A stretch of 64,000 bases of DNA from NCBI RefSeq assembly GCF_002906855.1, contig NZ_MINI01000038.1, positions 1,736,001 to 1,800,000 on the forward strand. Reading direction: 5' to 3'. Positions within the stretch are counted from its first letter, which is position 1, and each line of letters opens with the position of its first letter. The DNA is from Pseudomonas putida (GTDB lineage: Bacteria > Pseudomonadota > Gammaproteobacteria > Pseudomonadales > Pseudomonadaceae). This document shows positions 48,858-60,268 of the stretch, piece after piece. A model generated the notes under the pieces. That model saw nothing but the letters and a program-made list of their open reading frames with translations, ran no database searches and was not told the DNA's origin. The position numbers and the translations under genes are program-made.

Positions 48858-50546
48858 ACCCAGGAAACCGGCGGCTTCGCCGCTCTCGATCTTAATCCGA
48901 ACATTGTTGCTGCCGTTCTGGCTACCGGCTACGAAGAGCCGTCCGCCATTCAGCAACAATCGATCCCGATCATCCTCGCCGGTCACGACATGATCGGCCA
49001 GGCGCAGACTGGCACCGGCAAGACCGCTGCCTTCGCCCTGCCGATCCTCAACAAGATCGATGTGAGCAAGCGCGAACCGCAAGCCCTGATCCTGGCGCCA
49101 ACCCGTGAGTTGGCGCTGCAAGTAGCTACCGCTTTCGAAACCTACGCCAAGCAGATGCCGGGCGTTAATGTAGTGGCCGTCTACGGTGGTGCCCCGATGG
49201 GCCCACAGCTGCGTGCCATTCGCAACGGCGCGCAAATCGTCGTCGCTACCCCGGGCCGTCTGTGCGACCACCTGCGTCGTGACGAGAAAGTCCTGTCGAC
49301 CGTACAGTACCTGGTACTGGACGAAGCCGACGAAATGCTCAAGCTGGGCTTCATGGACGACCTCGAAGTGATCTTCGATGCCATCCCGGCCAGCCGCCAG
49401 ACCGTACTGTTCTCCGCAACCCTGCCGTCGTCGATCCGCTCGATCGCCGAACGCCACCTGCGCGAGCCCAAGCACGTCAAGATCCAGAGCAAGACCCAGA
49501 CCGTCACCGCGATCGACCAGGCCCACCTGATGGTCCACGCCGACCAGAAGATCCCGGCTGTTCTGCGTCTGCTGGAAGTCGAAGAGTTCGACGCGCTGAT
49601 CGCCTTCGTGCGCACCAAGCAAGCCACCCTGGACCTGGCCGCCGCGCTGGAAGCCAAGGGCTACAAGGCTGCTGCGCTGAACGGCGACATCGCCCAGAAT
49701 CAGCGTGAGCGCGTGATCGACTCGCTGAAGGATGGCCGCCTGGACATCGTCGTCGCCACCGACGTCGCTGCCCGTGGTCTGGACGTACCGCGCATCACTC
49801 ACGTGTTCAACGTCGACATGCCGTACGACCCGGAATCCTACGTGCACCGTATCGGCCGTACCGGCCGTGCCGGTCGCGATGGCCGTGCACTGCTGCTGGT
49901 CACCCCGCGTGAGCGCCGCATGCTGCAGGTGATCGAGCGCGTGACCGGGCAGAAGGTTGCCGAAGCCCGCCTGCCGAACGCCCAGGCTGTACTGGACGCC
50001 CGCATCAAGAAGCTGACCAACAGCCTGGCGCCGCTGGTTGCTGAAGCAGAAGCCACCCATGGCGAGCTGTTCGACCGTCTGACTGCCGACCTCGGCTGCA
50101 GCGCTCGCGCCCTGGCTTCGGCCCTGCTGCGCAAGGCCACCAACGGCCAGGCGCTGGACCTGGCCGCCGTAGAGCGCGAGCAGCCGCTGGTACCGAGCTT
50201 CGCCCCGCGTGGCGAGCGTACCGAGCGTGGTGAGCGCAGCGACCGTGGTGATCGTGGCGACCGTGGTGGTGACCGCGAGCGTCGTGCGCCAATGCCGCTG
50301 GCCGAAGGCCGCGTGCGTTGCCGTACCGCCCTGGGTGCCCGTGACGGTATCGCCGCCAAGAACCTGCTGGGCGCGATCCTCAACGAAGGTGGCCTGGCCC
50401 GTGACGCCATTGGCCGCATCCAGGTGCGCGACAGCTTCAGCCTGATCGAGCTGCCGGAAGATGGCCTGGAGCGTCTGCTGACCAAGCTCAAGGACACTCG
50501 TGTAGCCGGCAAGCAGCTGAAGCTGCGCCGTTATCGCGAAGATTGA
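48855..50546 (+). CDS. deaD: DEAD-box RNA helicase (DeaD/CsdA type)
   Basis: A 563-residue ATP-dependent RNA helicase; CsdA helps ribosome assembly and mRNA unwinding in the cold. Motifs in order are the Q-motif GYEEPSAIQQQSIPIIL, I AQTGTGKT near residue 55, Ia PTRELALQ, II DEAD near residue 158, III SAT, and VI HRIGRTGRAG near residue 336. A C-terminal RG-rich linker (RGERTERGERSDRGDRGDRG) is followed by a DbpA-like RNA-binding domain (AKNLLGAILNEGGL). ATG 48855 has AGAGG at 7 bases and lies inside a 9-bp leader stem, which suggests translational control. A terminator follows. Confidence 0.95.
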   Translation: MTQETGGFAALDLNPNIVAAVLATGYEEPSAIQQQSIPIILAGHDMIGQAQTGTGKTAAFALPILNKIDVSKREPQALILAPTRELALQVATAFETYAKQMPGVNVVAVYGGAPMGPQLRAIRNGAQIVVATPGRLCDHLRRDEKVLSTVQYLVLDEADEMLKLGFMDDLEVIFDAIPASRQTVLFSATLPSSIRSIAERHLREPKHVKIQSKTQTVTAIDQAHLMVHADQKIPAVLRLLEVEEFDALIAFVRTKQATLDLAAALEAKGYKAAALNGDIAQNQRERVIDSLKDGRLDIVVATDVAARGLDVPRITHVFNVDMPYDPESYVHRIGRTGRAGRDGRALLLVTPRERRMLQVIERVTGQKVAEARLPNAQAVLDARIKKLTNSLAPLVAEAEATHGELFDRLTADLGCSARALASALLRKATNGQALDLAAVEREQPLVPSFAPRGERTERGERSDRGDRGDRGGDRERRAPMPLAEGRVRCRTALGARDGIAAKNLLGAILNEGGLARDAIGRIQVRDSFSLIELPEDGLERLLTKLKDTRVAGKQLKLRRYRED

Positions 50547-50560
50547 TCCTGATGCAATGA

Positions 50561-50593
50561 AAAAATCCCCGGCCTAGGTCGGGGATTTTTTTT
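50561..50593 (+). terminator. Terminator after deaD
   Basis: AAAAATCCCCG, an 8-base loop, then CGGGGATTTTTTTT. The A-tract also allows use on the opposite strand by the convergent dioxygenase gene. Confidence 0.94.
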
Positions 50594-50603
50594 GCCTGGC
50601 CCT

Positions 50604-51356
50604 TCAGTCGAACCGGTAAATGTCCATCCCCAGCGCCCCCAGGGTGAAGCCCTGGTGCACGATGCCGAACCTGTCACCAGCCCCCAGGGCAAAGAACAGC
50701 GGCAGCAAATGCTCATCGCTTGGATGGTTGCGCGCCGCAAACGGCGCCTGTTTACGGTAATCCAGCAACGCAGCCTGGTCATCTGCCTTCAGCCGCTCCA
50801 CCACCCAGTCCCGGAATGCCATGGCCCAGGGCTCGATCACATTCGGCCCGGCATGCCAGTCCAGTTCACCCAGGTTGTGCGTGATGCTGCCGGAACCCAC
50901 CAGCAAAACGCCTTCAGCACGCAGCCTCGCCAGCGCTTGGCCAACCTTGACTTGCAACCCCGGCCCCATCTGGCTGGGCAACGAAACCTGAATCACCGGA
51001 ATGCTCGCATCCGGGTACATCAACGACAGCGGCACCCAGGCGCCGTGATCGAAGGGGCGCTGGGGGTCCAGGCGGGCCTGCAACAATTCAGCGACTCGGC
51101 TGGCCAGGGCTGGTTCGCCAGGCGCCGGATACTGCACCGCGTACAGCGCCGGCGGGAAGCCGTGGAAGTCGTGCCAGGTCTCTGGCTGCGCGCCGCTGGT
51201 CACCAGCAGCTCGCGGCTTTCCCAGTGCGCTGACACCACCACAATCGCTTTCGGTCGTGGCAGGGCGTTGGCCAGCCCGGCCAATGCCGGCCCGCTGGCG
51301 CCGGGTTGCAAGGCAAGCATGGGAGAACCATGGGAAATGAACAGGCTGGGCAGCAT
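50604..51356 (-). CDS. LigB/DODA-family extradiol ring-cleavage dioxygenase
   Basis: A 250-residue class III extradiol dioxygenase-like enzyme (E. coli YgiD type, DOPA 4,5-dioxygenase family). The metal-binding His residues are in FISHGSPMLAL (His near residue 9), VVSAHWESRELL (near 42) and GSGSITHNLGEL (near 165); a conserved catalytic His lies in ARNHPSDEHLLP near 218. Metal (Zn or Fe) and substrate are not fixed by the sequence. ATG 51356 gives the conserved MLPSLFISHG start. It lies divergent from tpm across about 100 bases containing the inverted repeat CGATC/GATCG. Confidence 0.88.
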   Translation of the reverse strand: MLPSLFISHGSPMLALQPGASGPALAGLANALPRPKAIVVVSAHWESRELLVTSGAQPETWHDFHGFPPALYAVQYPAPGEPALASRVAELLQARLDPQRPFDHGAWVPLSLMYPDASIPVIQVSLPSQMGPGLQVKVGQALARLRAEGVLLVGSGSITHNLGELDWHAGPNVIEPWAMAFRDWVVERLKADDQAALLDYRKQAPFAARNHPSDEHLLPLFFALGAGDRFGIVHQGFTLGALGMDIYRFD

Positions 51357-51457
51357 GGCGGGGTCCTGAGGGTTATGATGCAATCATCTTCGATCAACTA
51401 CCGATCGAAATCCAAACCAAGTTTTGCCGACAATCCATCTAAAAATCGGGAGTGATC

Positions 51458-52105
51458 ATGGAGCCAGCGTTCTGGCAGCAGCGGTGGGCCGACAACCAGA
51501 TCGGTTTTCATCAAGCGCAGGTGAACCCTTATCTGCAACAGTATTGGCCACAGCTGCAGCTGGCGCCGGGCAGCCGCGTGCTGGTGCCGCTGTGTGGCAA
51601 GAGCCTTGACCTGGCCTGGCTGGCGGGGCAGGGGCACCGAGTGTTGGGGGTCGAGCTGTCACGGCAGGCGGTGCAGGCCTTTTTTCGTGAGCATGGGCTG
51701 GAGCCACAGGTGGCGCAACAGGGTGCCTTCGAAGTCTGGCGCAGTGGCGATGTGGAGCTGTGGTGTGGCGACTTCTTCGCCTTGCGCGCGGCGGATGTGG
51801 CGGATTGCGTGGCGCTCTACGATCGCGCCGCACTGATTGCCCTGCCACCTGAAATGCGTGTGGATTACATGCGTTTGCTGTCGCAGGTATTGCCGACAGG
51901 TGCCGGGCTGCTGGTGACCTTGGATTATCAGCAGGAACTGCTGGCCGGGCCGCCGTTTTCGGTGGCCGACGATGAGGTGAGGCACGGGTTTGCCGGTTGG
52001 CAGGTCGAGGCGCTCGAAGCGCAGGAAGTGATCAGCCAGAGCCCGAAGTTCCTGCAGGCCGGGGTCAAGAGCCTGGTTGAGCGGGTATATCGCGTGAAGT
52101 TCTGA
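51458..52105 (+). CDS. tpm: Thiopurine S-methyltransferase (tellurite/selenite type)
   Basis: A 215-residue SAM methyltransferase. Bacterial TPMT methylates thiols, selenium and tellurium compounds and can confer tellurite resistance. Typical segments are the start MEPAFWQQRWADNQIGFHQ, then VLVPLCGKSLDLAWL near residue 42, GVELSRQAVQAFF, and VALYDRAALIALPPEMR near residue 128. The ATG at 51458 follows GGGAG by five bases; the GTG at 51452 overlaps that site. A bidirectional terminator follows. Confidence 0.92.
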   Translation: MEPAFWQQRWADNQIGFHQAQVNPYLQQYWPQLQLAPGSRVLVPLCGKSLDLAWLAGQGHRVLGVELSRQAVQAFFREHGLEPQVAQQGAFEVWRSGDVELWCGDFFALRAADVADCVALYDRAALIALPPEMRVDYMRLLSQVLPTGAGLLVTLDYQQELLAGPPFSVADDEVRHGFAGWQVEALEAQEVISQSPKFLQAGVKSLVERVYRVKF

Positions 52106-52114
52106 GCGAAAACG

Positions 52115-52143
52115 AAAAAGGGCGACCGAAGTCGCCCTTTTTT
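52115..52143. terminator. Bidirectional terminator between tpm and htpX
   Basis: AAAAAGGGCGAC, CGAA, GTCGCCCTTTTTT: a 12-bp stem with A- and T-tracts on both sides, placed between convergent stops. Confidence 0.94.
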
Positions 52144-52153
52144 GCCTGATGGA

Positions 52154-53041
52154 TCAACCGCGGCGGCGCAGGGCCTCGATGCGGTCTTCCAGCGGCGGGT
52201 GGCTCATCAGCAGGCCGGCCAGGCCGTGCTTGAGGCCGCCATTGATGCCGAAGGCCTTCATGGTGTCGGGCATGTGCACCGGCAGGCCTTGTTCCACGCG
52301 CAGGCGTTGCAGGGCGCCGATCATTGCAGCGGTACCGGCCAGTTGCGCACCGGCTTCGTCGGCACGGTACTCGCGGCGGCGCGAGAACCACATGACGATC
52401 ATGCTGGCGAGGATGCCCAGGATCAGCTCGGCGACGATGGTCGCCACGTAGTAGGCAATGCCTTGGCCCTCTTCATTCTTGAAGATCACCTTGTCGACGA
52501 AGTTGCCGATGATGCGGGCGAAGAACATCACGAAGGTGTTCACCACGCCCTGCACCAGCGCCAGGGTGACCATGTCACCGTTGGCCACGTGGCCGATTTC
52601 GTGGGCCAGCACAGCGCGCACTTCATCGGGCGAGAAGCGCTCCAGCAGGCCTTGGGATACCGCGACCAGCGCGTCGTTGCGGTTCCAGCCAGTGGCGAAG
52701 GCGTTGGCCTCGTAGGCCGGGAAAATGCCCACCTCTGGCATTTTGATGCCCGCTTCGCGGGACAGCTCTTCGACCGTTTGCAGCAGCCACTGCTCGTGGC
52801 GGGTGCGCGGCTGGCTGATGATCTGGGTACCGGTGGTCATCTTCGCCATCCACTTGGAGATGAACAGCGAGACCAGGGAGCCAGCGAAGCCGAACACGGC
52901 GCAGAAGACCAGCAGGCTGCTGAGGTTGAGGTCAACCCCGTTGGCGGCCATGAACCCGTTGAAGCCGAACAGGCTCAGGGTAATGCTTGCAACCAGCACC
53001 ACCGCAAGGTTGGTGGCTACAAACAACAGAATGCGCATCAT
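52154..53041 (-). CDS. htpX: HtpX membrane zinc metalloprotease
   Basis: HtpX degrades misfolded inner-membrane proteins under heat or envelope stress. The 295-residue protein has two N-terminal membrane helices (about residues 4-25 and 35-55), the zinc motif HEIGH in LAHEIGHVANGD near residue 140, two further hydrophobic segments, and a third zinc ligand Glu in EYRADEAGAQLAG near residue 222. The C-terminus has SHPPLEDRIEALR. In E. coli it is under Cpx control; no such site was checked here. Confidence 0.95.
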   Translation of the reverse strand: MMRILLFVATNLAVVLVASITLSLFGFNGFMAANGVDLNLSSLLVFCAVFGFAGSLVSLFISKWMAKMTTGTQIISQPRTRHEQWLLQTVEELSREAGIKMPEVGIFPAYEANAFATGWNRNDALVAVSQGLLERFSPDEVRAVLAHEIGHVANGDMVTLALVQGVVNTFVMFFARIIGNFVDKVIFKNEEGQGIAYYVATIVAELILGILASMIVMWFSRRREYRADEAGAQLAGTAAMIGALQRLRVEQGLPVHMPDTMKAFGINGGLKHGLAGLLMSHPPLEDRIEALRRRG

Positions 53042-53240
53042 GGTTGTTACGTTCTCCTGACGGATGAGTTGTCGCTTACTGCGGGGTATATAAGGTCCCG
53101 GCCGCCAGGATTCAATCGGGCGACTATTTCAAACTGTGTACGGCGGAGTATGGCAGAGGATTTTGCGCGGGCAGTGAGATAGAGCGTTGCAGGATGTAAG
53201 AAACATCCTGCGATAGTGCAGGGGGCTGCTTTGCAGCCCA

Positions 53241-53307
53241 TTCGCGGGGCAAGCCCGCTCCTACAGAGGATTGCGTGACTCTGTAGGGGCGGGCTTGTCC
53301 CGCGAAG
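53241..53307. repeat. Inverted pair of REP elements
   Basis: TTCGCGGGGCAAGCCCGCTC to CTACAG is inverted as CTGTAGGGGCGGGCTTGTCCC to GCGAAG, with two mismatches. A smaller GCTGC/GCAGC hairpin lies beside it. It precedes the 3' end of alaA. Confidence 0.87.
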
Positions 53308-53317
53308 AGGCCATCAG

Positions 53318-54529
53318 CTACTGCGAATAAGTCCGCAGGAAGTTACCGATCCGACCAATCGCGGCTTCGAGGTCATCCACTCGCGGCAAGGTCACCACGC
53401 GGAAGTGGTCCGGCCACGGCCAGTTGAACGCCGTGCCCTGAACGATCAGCAGCTTTTCCGACAACAGCAGGTCGAGGGCGAACTTCTCGTCGTTGAGGAT
53501 CGGGCAGACCTTCGGGTCGATCCGCGGAAATGCATACAGCGCGCCCATCGGCTTCACGCAGCTGACGCCCGGGATTTCGTTGAGCAGCTCGTAGGTGCGG
53601 TTGCGCTGTTCCAGCAGGCGGCCTGGCGGCAGCACCAGGTCGTTGATGCTCTGATAGCCGCCCAGGGCCGTCTGAATGGCATGCTGGGCCGGCACGTTGG
53701 CGCACAGGCGCATGTTGGCCAGCATGTCGATGCCTTCGATGTAGCTCTGGGCGTGGTGCTTGGGCCCGGAGATGATCAGCCAGCCGGAGCGGAAACCGGC
53801 CACTCGATACGACTTGGACAGGCCGTTGAAGGTCAGGCACAGCAGGTCCGGGGCCAGCGAGGCGGTGCTGATGTGCACGGCTTCGTCGTAGAGGATCTTG
53901 TCGTAGATCTCGTCGGAGAACACCACCAGGTTGTGCTGGCGGGCCAGTTCCAGCATGCCCAGCAACAGTTCCTTGGAGTACACCGCGCCCGTCGGGTTGT
54001 TCGGGTTGATGATCACCAGGGCCTTGGTGTTCGGGGTGATCTTGGCCTTGATGTCTTCCAGGTCCGGGAACCAGTCGGCCTGCTCGTCGCACAGGTAGTG
54101 CACCGGCTTGCCACCGGCCAGGCTCACCGCGGCGGTCCACAGCGGGTAGTCGGGGGCCGGGATCAGTACTTCATCGCCGTTGTTCAGCAACGCTTGCATC
54201 GACATCACGATCAGCTCGGAGACACCGTTGCCGAGGTAGATGTCCTCGATGGTGACGCCTTCGATCTCCTTCTGCTGGCAGTACTGCATCACTGCCTTGC
54301 GCGCGCTGAACAGGCCCTTGGAATCGCTGTAGCCCTGGGCGGTGGGCAGGTTGCGGATCACATCCTGAAGGATTTCGTCCGGCGCCTCGAAGCCAAACGG
54401 CGCCGGGTTGCCGATGTTCAGCTTGAGGATGCGGTGGCCTTCCTCTTCCAGGCGTTTGGCGTGCTTGAGCACTGGGCCGCGAATGTCATAGCAGACATTG
54501 GCGAGCTTGTTCGATTTGCTGAACTGCAT
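53318..54529 (-). CDS. alaA: AlaA-type alanine aminotransferase (PLP)
   Basis: A 403-residue class I aminotransferase close to E. coli AlaA (YfbQ), which makes alanine from pyruvate with glutamate. The start MQFSKSNKLANVCYDIRGPV is diagnostic. Other marks are LNIGNPAPFGFEAPDEI, PAPDYPLWTAAV near residue 125, NPNNPTGAVYSKE near residue 180, and the PLP lysine in FNGLSKSYRVAGFRSGW near residue 240. ATG 54529 is chosen from this conserved start. A REP pair follows the stop. Confidence 0.92.
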   Translation of the reverse strand: MQFSKSNKLANVCYDIRGPVLKHAKRLEEEGHRILKLNIGNPAPFGFEAPDEILQDVIRNLPTAQGYSDSKGLFSARKAVMQYCQQKEIEGVTIEDIYLGNGVSELIVMSMQALLNNGDEVLIPAPDYPLWTAAVSLAGGKPVHYLCDEQADWFPDLEDIKAKITPNTKALVIINPNNPTGAVYSKELLLGMLELARQHNLVVFSDEIYDKILYDEAVHISTASLAPDLLCLTFNGLSKSYRVAGFRSGWLIISGPKHHAQSYIEGIDMLANMRLCANVPAQHAIQTALGGYQSINDLVLPPGRLLEQRNRTYELLNEIPGVSCVKPMGALYAFPRIDPKVCPILNDEKFALDLLLSEKLLIVQGTAFNWPWPDHFRVVTLPRVDDLEAAIGRIGNFLRTYSQ

Positions 54530-54707
54530 GATGTGGTCCCGATTGAGAATACGCACTGCGGCCCTTTGCGAAACGTTCGAAAGGTTTGAAAGGGCAGGAA
54601 GCGGGTGCCAGACTGGAAGCCTTGCACACGAAGCCAACTAATATACGTGCCACCCGCGCTACGGAAAAGACGGCGTGAGGTGAAATTCAGCCTGCCGAGG
54701 TTCACTT

Positions 54708-55109
54708 ATGCAAAAGATCGACAAGACACTTGAAGAATGGCGCGAAATGCTCGACCCCGCCCAGTATCAGGTGTGCCGCCTCAAGGGCACTGAACGGCCG
54801 TTCAGCGGCAAGTACAACAGCGAGCGCCGTGCCGGCGTGTACCACTGCATCTGCTGTGACCTGCCGCTGTTCGACTCGCAGACCAAGTTCGATTCCGGCT
54901 GCGGCTGGCCGAGCTTCTACGCGCCGATCGAGGAGAGCGCGATGGTCGAGATCCGCGACACCTCCCACGGCATGATCCGCACCGAGGTCACCTGCGCCCA
55001 GTGCGATGCGCACCTGGGCCACGTGTTCCCCGACGGCCCGCCACCGACCGGCCTGCGCTACTGCATCAACTCGGTATGCCTGGACTTCAAACCCCGCGAC
55101 GGAGCCTGA
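54708..55109 (+). CDS. msrB: Peptide methionine (R)-sulfoxide reductase
   Basis: MsrB reduces methionine-R-sulfoxide in proteins, repairing oxidative damage. The 133-residue protein has DSGCGWPSFYAPI near residue 62, the zinc-binding pairs in YHCICCDLPLF and CAQCDAHLGHVFPDG, and the catalytic Cys in LRYCINSVCLDF near residue 120. Length is normal for a free-standing MsrB. A glutathione-peroxidase-family gene begins 2 bases after the stop, so the two form a coupled oxidative-stress operon. Confidence 0.96.
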   Translation: MQKIDKTLEEWREMLDPAQYQVCRLKGTERPFSGKYNSERRAGVYHCICCDLPLFDSQTKFDSGCGWPSFYAPIEESAMVEIRDTSHGMIRTEVTCAQCDAHLGHVFPDGPPPTGLRYCINSVCLDFKPRDGA

Positions 55110-55111
55110 AA

Positions 55112-55589
55112 ATGGCCGGATCGATGCTGGACATCCCCTGCGTGACCCTGGGCGGCGAGCAGAAAAAGCTCGGCGACTTCGTCGGCAAGGCGCTGCTGGT
55201 GGTCAACACCGCCAGCCAGTGCGGCTTCACCCCGCAGTACAAGGGCCTTGAGCAGTTGTGGCGGGACTACCGCGAGCGCGGCCTGGTGGTGCTGGGCTTC
55301 CCTTGCAACCAGTTCGGCAAGCAGGAGCCGGGTGATGCGCGGGACATTGCCCAGTTCTGCGAAGCCAATTTCGGCGTGAGTTTCCCGCTGTTTCGCAAGA
55401 TCGAGGTCAACGGCCCTGGCGCACATCCGCTGTTCGTCGAACTCAAGCAGCGCGCCCCTGGCCTGTTGGGCACGCAGAAGATCAAATGGAACTTCACCAA
55501 GTTCCTGGTCGACCCGGCCAGCGGCAAAGTCACCCGCTACGCGCCGACCACCAAGCCCCAGGCCCTGGAAGCTGACATCCAGCGCCTGC

Positions 55590-55600
<11 letters not shown>
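55112..55600 (+). CDS. Glutathione/thioredoxin peroxidase (BtuE-like)
   Basis: A 162-residue peroxidase of the glutathione peroxidase family. The peroxidatic Cys is in VNTASQCGFTPQYKGL near residue 36 (Cys form, not selenocysteine), the catalytic Gln in FPCNQFGKQEPG near residue 70, and Trp/Asn in KWNFTKFLVD near residue 128. The Cys in FPCNQF could serve as resolving Cys, favouring thioredoxin as donor. It is coupled to msrB (ATG 2 bases after that stop). Its end overlaps the convergent sensor kinase gene by 11 bases. Confidence 0.93.
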
Positions 55601-57902
<2,302 letters not shown>

Positions 57903-58020
57903 GAGTCCCGAGCCGGTTTCACGTCCCTTGCGCTGCGCAAGCATAGCCGATCAGCCCCGGCTGCTGGCGGGCCTGTCACACATTCAGCTTTAAATCTCAC
58001 CTGTCTTGCTAGGAGTCGTC

Positions 58021-58908
58021 ATGGACGCTCGCTTGAATGCTTTCCTGGAACGCGCGGAATCGGTGCTGGCGCGTCTCGAACCCTTGCTGCCGGCGCCGCG
58101 CCCGCAGATCGACTGGAGCACCACTCTGGCTGCGCGCTGGCAGCGCGACGGCCGCACCGGCTACCTGATGCCGCTGGACGTCAGCCTGGACATCCGCCTG
58201 ACTGACCTGATTGGCGTGGATAAACAGCGCGAGCAGCTGGGCCGCAACACCCATCAGTTCATCAACGGCATGCCGGCCAACCACGCCTTGCTGTGGGGCT
58301 CGCGAGGCACCGGCAAGTCGTCGCTGGTGCGCGCCCTGCTGGCTGAGCATGCCGATGCCGGGCTGCGCCTGATCGAGATCGAGCGCGACCACCTGGCCGA
58401 CCTGCCGCGCGTCGTCGAGCAGCTGCAGAAGCTGGCGCAGCGCTTCATCCTGTTCTGCGACGACCTCTCGTTCGAAGCCGGGGAAGGCGACTACCGGGTG
58501 CTCAAGAGCGTGCTCGACGGCTCGCTGGAGCAGGCGCCGGACAACGTGCTGCTGTACGCGACGTCCAACCGCCGCCACTTGGTGCCGGAAAAACAGAGCG
58601 ACAACGAAAACTGGAAAATGATCGACGGCGAGCTGCACCCCAATGAGGCGGTGGAAGACAAGATTGCCTTGTCCGACCGCTTCGGCCTGTGGCTGTCGTT
58701 CTACCCGTTCAGCCAGGAACACTTCCTCGACGTGGTCGAGCACTGGATCGGCCAGCTGGCCCGCCCTGCTGGCCTGGCCTGGCAGCGTGACGAAGCCCTG
58801 GAAATTCTCGCCGTGCGCTGGGCCACAGGCCGCGGCAACCGTAATGGCCGTTGTGCCTATCAGTTCGCCCGCTACTGGGTCGGGCTGCAATTGCTGGAGC
58901 AAAAGTAA
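58021..58908 (+). CDS. DUF815-family AAA ATPase
   Basis: A 295-residue ATPase-like protein of the DUF815 family. The Walker A motif is LLWGSRGTGKSS near residue 96 and the Walker B-like segment RFILFCDDLSFE near residue 145. Sensor regions follow (LLYATSNRRHLVP). The role is unknown; the fold suggests a loader or remodelling ATPase. AGGAG precedes the ATG at 58021. The stop lies 2 bases before the start of the free-methionine sulfoxide reductase gene, so the two are co-translated. Confidence 0.87.
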   Translation: MDARLNAFLERAESVLARLEPLLPAPRPQIDWSTTLAARWQRDGRTGYLMPLDVSLDIRLTDLIGVDKQREQLGRNTHQFINGMPANHALLWGSRGTGKSSLVRALLAEHADAGLRLIEIERDHLADLPRVVEQLQKLAQRFILFCDDLSFEAGEGDYRVLKSVLDGSLEQAPDNVLLYATSNRRHLVPEKQSDNENWKMIDGELHPNEAVEDKIALSDRFGLWLSFYPFSQEHFLDVVEHWIGQLARPAGLAWQRDEALEILAVRWATGRGNRNGRCAYQFARYWVGLQLLEQK

Positions 58909-58910
58909 AC

Positions 58911-59393
58911 ATGATCGACCTCAATGCCAGTGGCGCCGGCCTCGACGGCTACAACCTGCTGGCCGCGCAAGTGCAGGCGCTGTTCGCCGACGAGCGCGAC
59001 TTCATCGCCAATGCCGCGCAGTTTTCGGCGTTTCTCTACAACCAGGTAGACGACCTGAACTGGGCGGGATTCTACCTCAACCGCAACGAAGAGCTGGTGC
59101 TCGGCCCGTTCCAGGGCCAGGTGGCCTGCGTGCGCATTCCGTTCAGCAAGGGCGTGTGTGGCGCGGCCGCGGCTACCCGGCAGACCCAGCGGGTCGAGGA
59201 TGTGCATGCGTTTGCGGGGCATATCGCCTGTGACAGTGCGTCCGCCAGCGAACTGGTGATTCCGCTGGTGAAGGAAGGGCGGTTGATTGGCGTGCTGGAT
59301 CTGGACAGCCCGAAGTTGGCGCGTTTCAGTGAGGCGGACCAGGTGGGGCTGGAAAGGTTGGCAGCGATCTTCCTGGAGCTGACCGACTGCTGA
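58911..59393 (+). CDS. msrC: Free methionine-(R)-sulfoxide reductase (GAF domain)
   Basis: A 160-residue GAF-domain enzyme of the fRMsr (MsrC/YebR) family, which reduces free methionine-R-sulfoxide. Family features are FLYNQVDDLNWAGFYL near residue 40, LGPFQGQVACVRIPF, GVCGAAAATRQTQRVEDVHAF with an active-site Cys, and GHIACDSASASELVIPL with a second Cys near residue 107. The Cys between these two that some family members carry is not present here, but VACVRI offers another. It is coupled to the upstream AAA gene. Confidence 0.9.
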   Translation: MIDLNASGAGLDGYNLLAAQVQALFADERDFIANAAQFSAFLYNQVDDLNWAGFYLNRNEELVLGPFQGQVACVRIPFSKGVCGAAAATRQTQRVEDVHAFAGHIACDSASASELVIPLVKEGRLIGVLDLDSPKLARFSEADQVGLERLAAIFLELTDC

Positions 59394-59403
59394 TGCTGTG
59401 CTG

Positions 59404-59434
59404 CCTGTACCGGCCGCGAAGAGGCCGGTACAGG
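59404..59434. repeat. REP-type hairpin
   Basis: CCTGTACCGGCC / GGCCGGTACAGG form a perfect 12-bp inverted repeat around gcgaaga, between convergent stops. No T-tract. Confidence 0.8.
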
Positions 59435-59442
59435 TTAAAGGA

Positions 59443-60210
59443 TCAGTCGTAGATCACCCGCTTTTTCCAGGTCTCGTCCTCGTCGGTCTTGAGCCCCTCG
59501 GTCAATTCGTTCTGTTCGTTCTCTGCCGGTTCCATCTTGTCCAGCACCTGGGCATTGGCCCGCGCCAGCAGTTTTTCCAGATAGGTCAGCTGCTCTTCAT
59601 ACACTCTCGGTTCCGGCTGCTTGCGCAGGTACTGCACGCCGCGCTCGAAGGCCAGCCGCGCCTGCCCCGGCTGTTCCTGTTGCAGCGCCTGCTGGCCGAG
59701 GTTGTTGAAGAACTCGATATGTAGCAGCACCAGGATATGGCGGATCTCCTTGACCCACTGCTTGGCTTCGTTGGTATGCAGCACGTTTTCCTGGCTGCCC
59801 TTGACGATCTGGTTGTGCAGCGCCTCGAGCAGGAAGCGCACATCCTTGGCCTTGACCTCGGTCTGGATCGGGCAGGGCGGGTTGTTCACTGGGATGCGTT
59901 CACCCTGGGCGACCAGCCCTTCGAGTTCGGCGATGCGTGCCTTGAGTTGCGCGTTGTGCTTGTCCAGCGCCAGTTGCCGCTGGTTGAGGTTCAGCTCCAG
60001 GCGCGCCAGCAGCAGCTTGAGGGCCGGGGTCATGAACTGGCCCGGGAAGGTCTCGGTGATTTCGCCACAGCGGCGTACCCGGTCAGCGAGTTCGACTTTC
60101 AGCCGCGCGCGTTCGAGCTTGCTGTTTTCGACCACGTTGTTGAGGTAGCCGATCACGATCAGCAACGCGATACCCGCCACGATGAGCAGAGTGATCAGAA
60201 GTGGTGTCAC
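59443..60210 (-). CDS. Membrane-anchored coiled-coil protein
   Basis: A 255-residue protein of no recognised family. One N-terminal membrane helix (about residues 4-23) is followed by long helical, charged segments (ALKLLLARLELNLNQRQLALD, KHNAQLKARIAELEGLVAQ), with high coiled-coil character to about residue 105. The C-terminal half is also helical, with a TPR-like run (GQQALQQEQPGQARLAFERG). The tail is acidic. It is likely an inner-membrane scaffold facing the cytoplasm. Function unknown. Confidence 0.7.
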   Translation of the reverse strand: MTPLLITLLIVAGIALLIVIGYLNNVVENSKLERARLKVELADRVRRCGEITETFPGQFMTPALKLLLARLELNLNQRQLALDKHNAQLKARIAELEGLVAQGERIPVNNPPCPIQTEVKAKDVRFLLEALHNQIVKGSQENVLHTNEAKQWVKEIRHILVLLHIEFFNNLGQQALQQEQPGQARLAFERGVQYLRKQPEPRVYEEQLTYLEKLLARANAQVLDKMEPAENEQNELTEGLKTDEDETWKKRVIYD

Positions 60211-60244
60211 CGTTAACGCCTCATCAATAGGTTTGCATATAGAG

Positions 60245-60268
60245 TGTAGGAGCGAGCTTGCTCTCGAG
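60245..60268. repeat. Degenerate REP half-element
   Basis: TGTAGGAGCGAGCTTGCTCT, resembling the half-element at 30237-30261, in the 342-base gene-free stretch 60211-60552. The rest of that stretch holds the tRNA promoter and its leader; no gene is seen. Confidence 0.55.
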
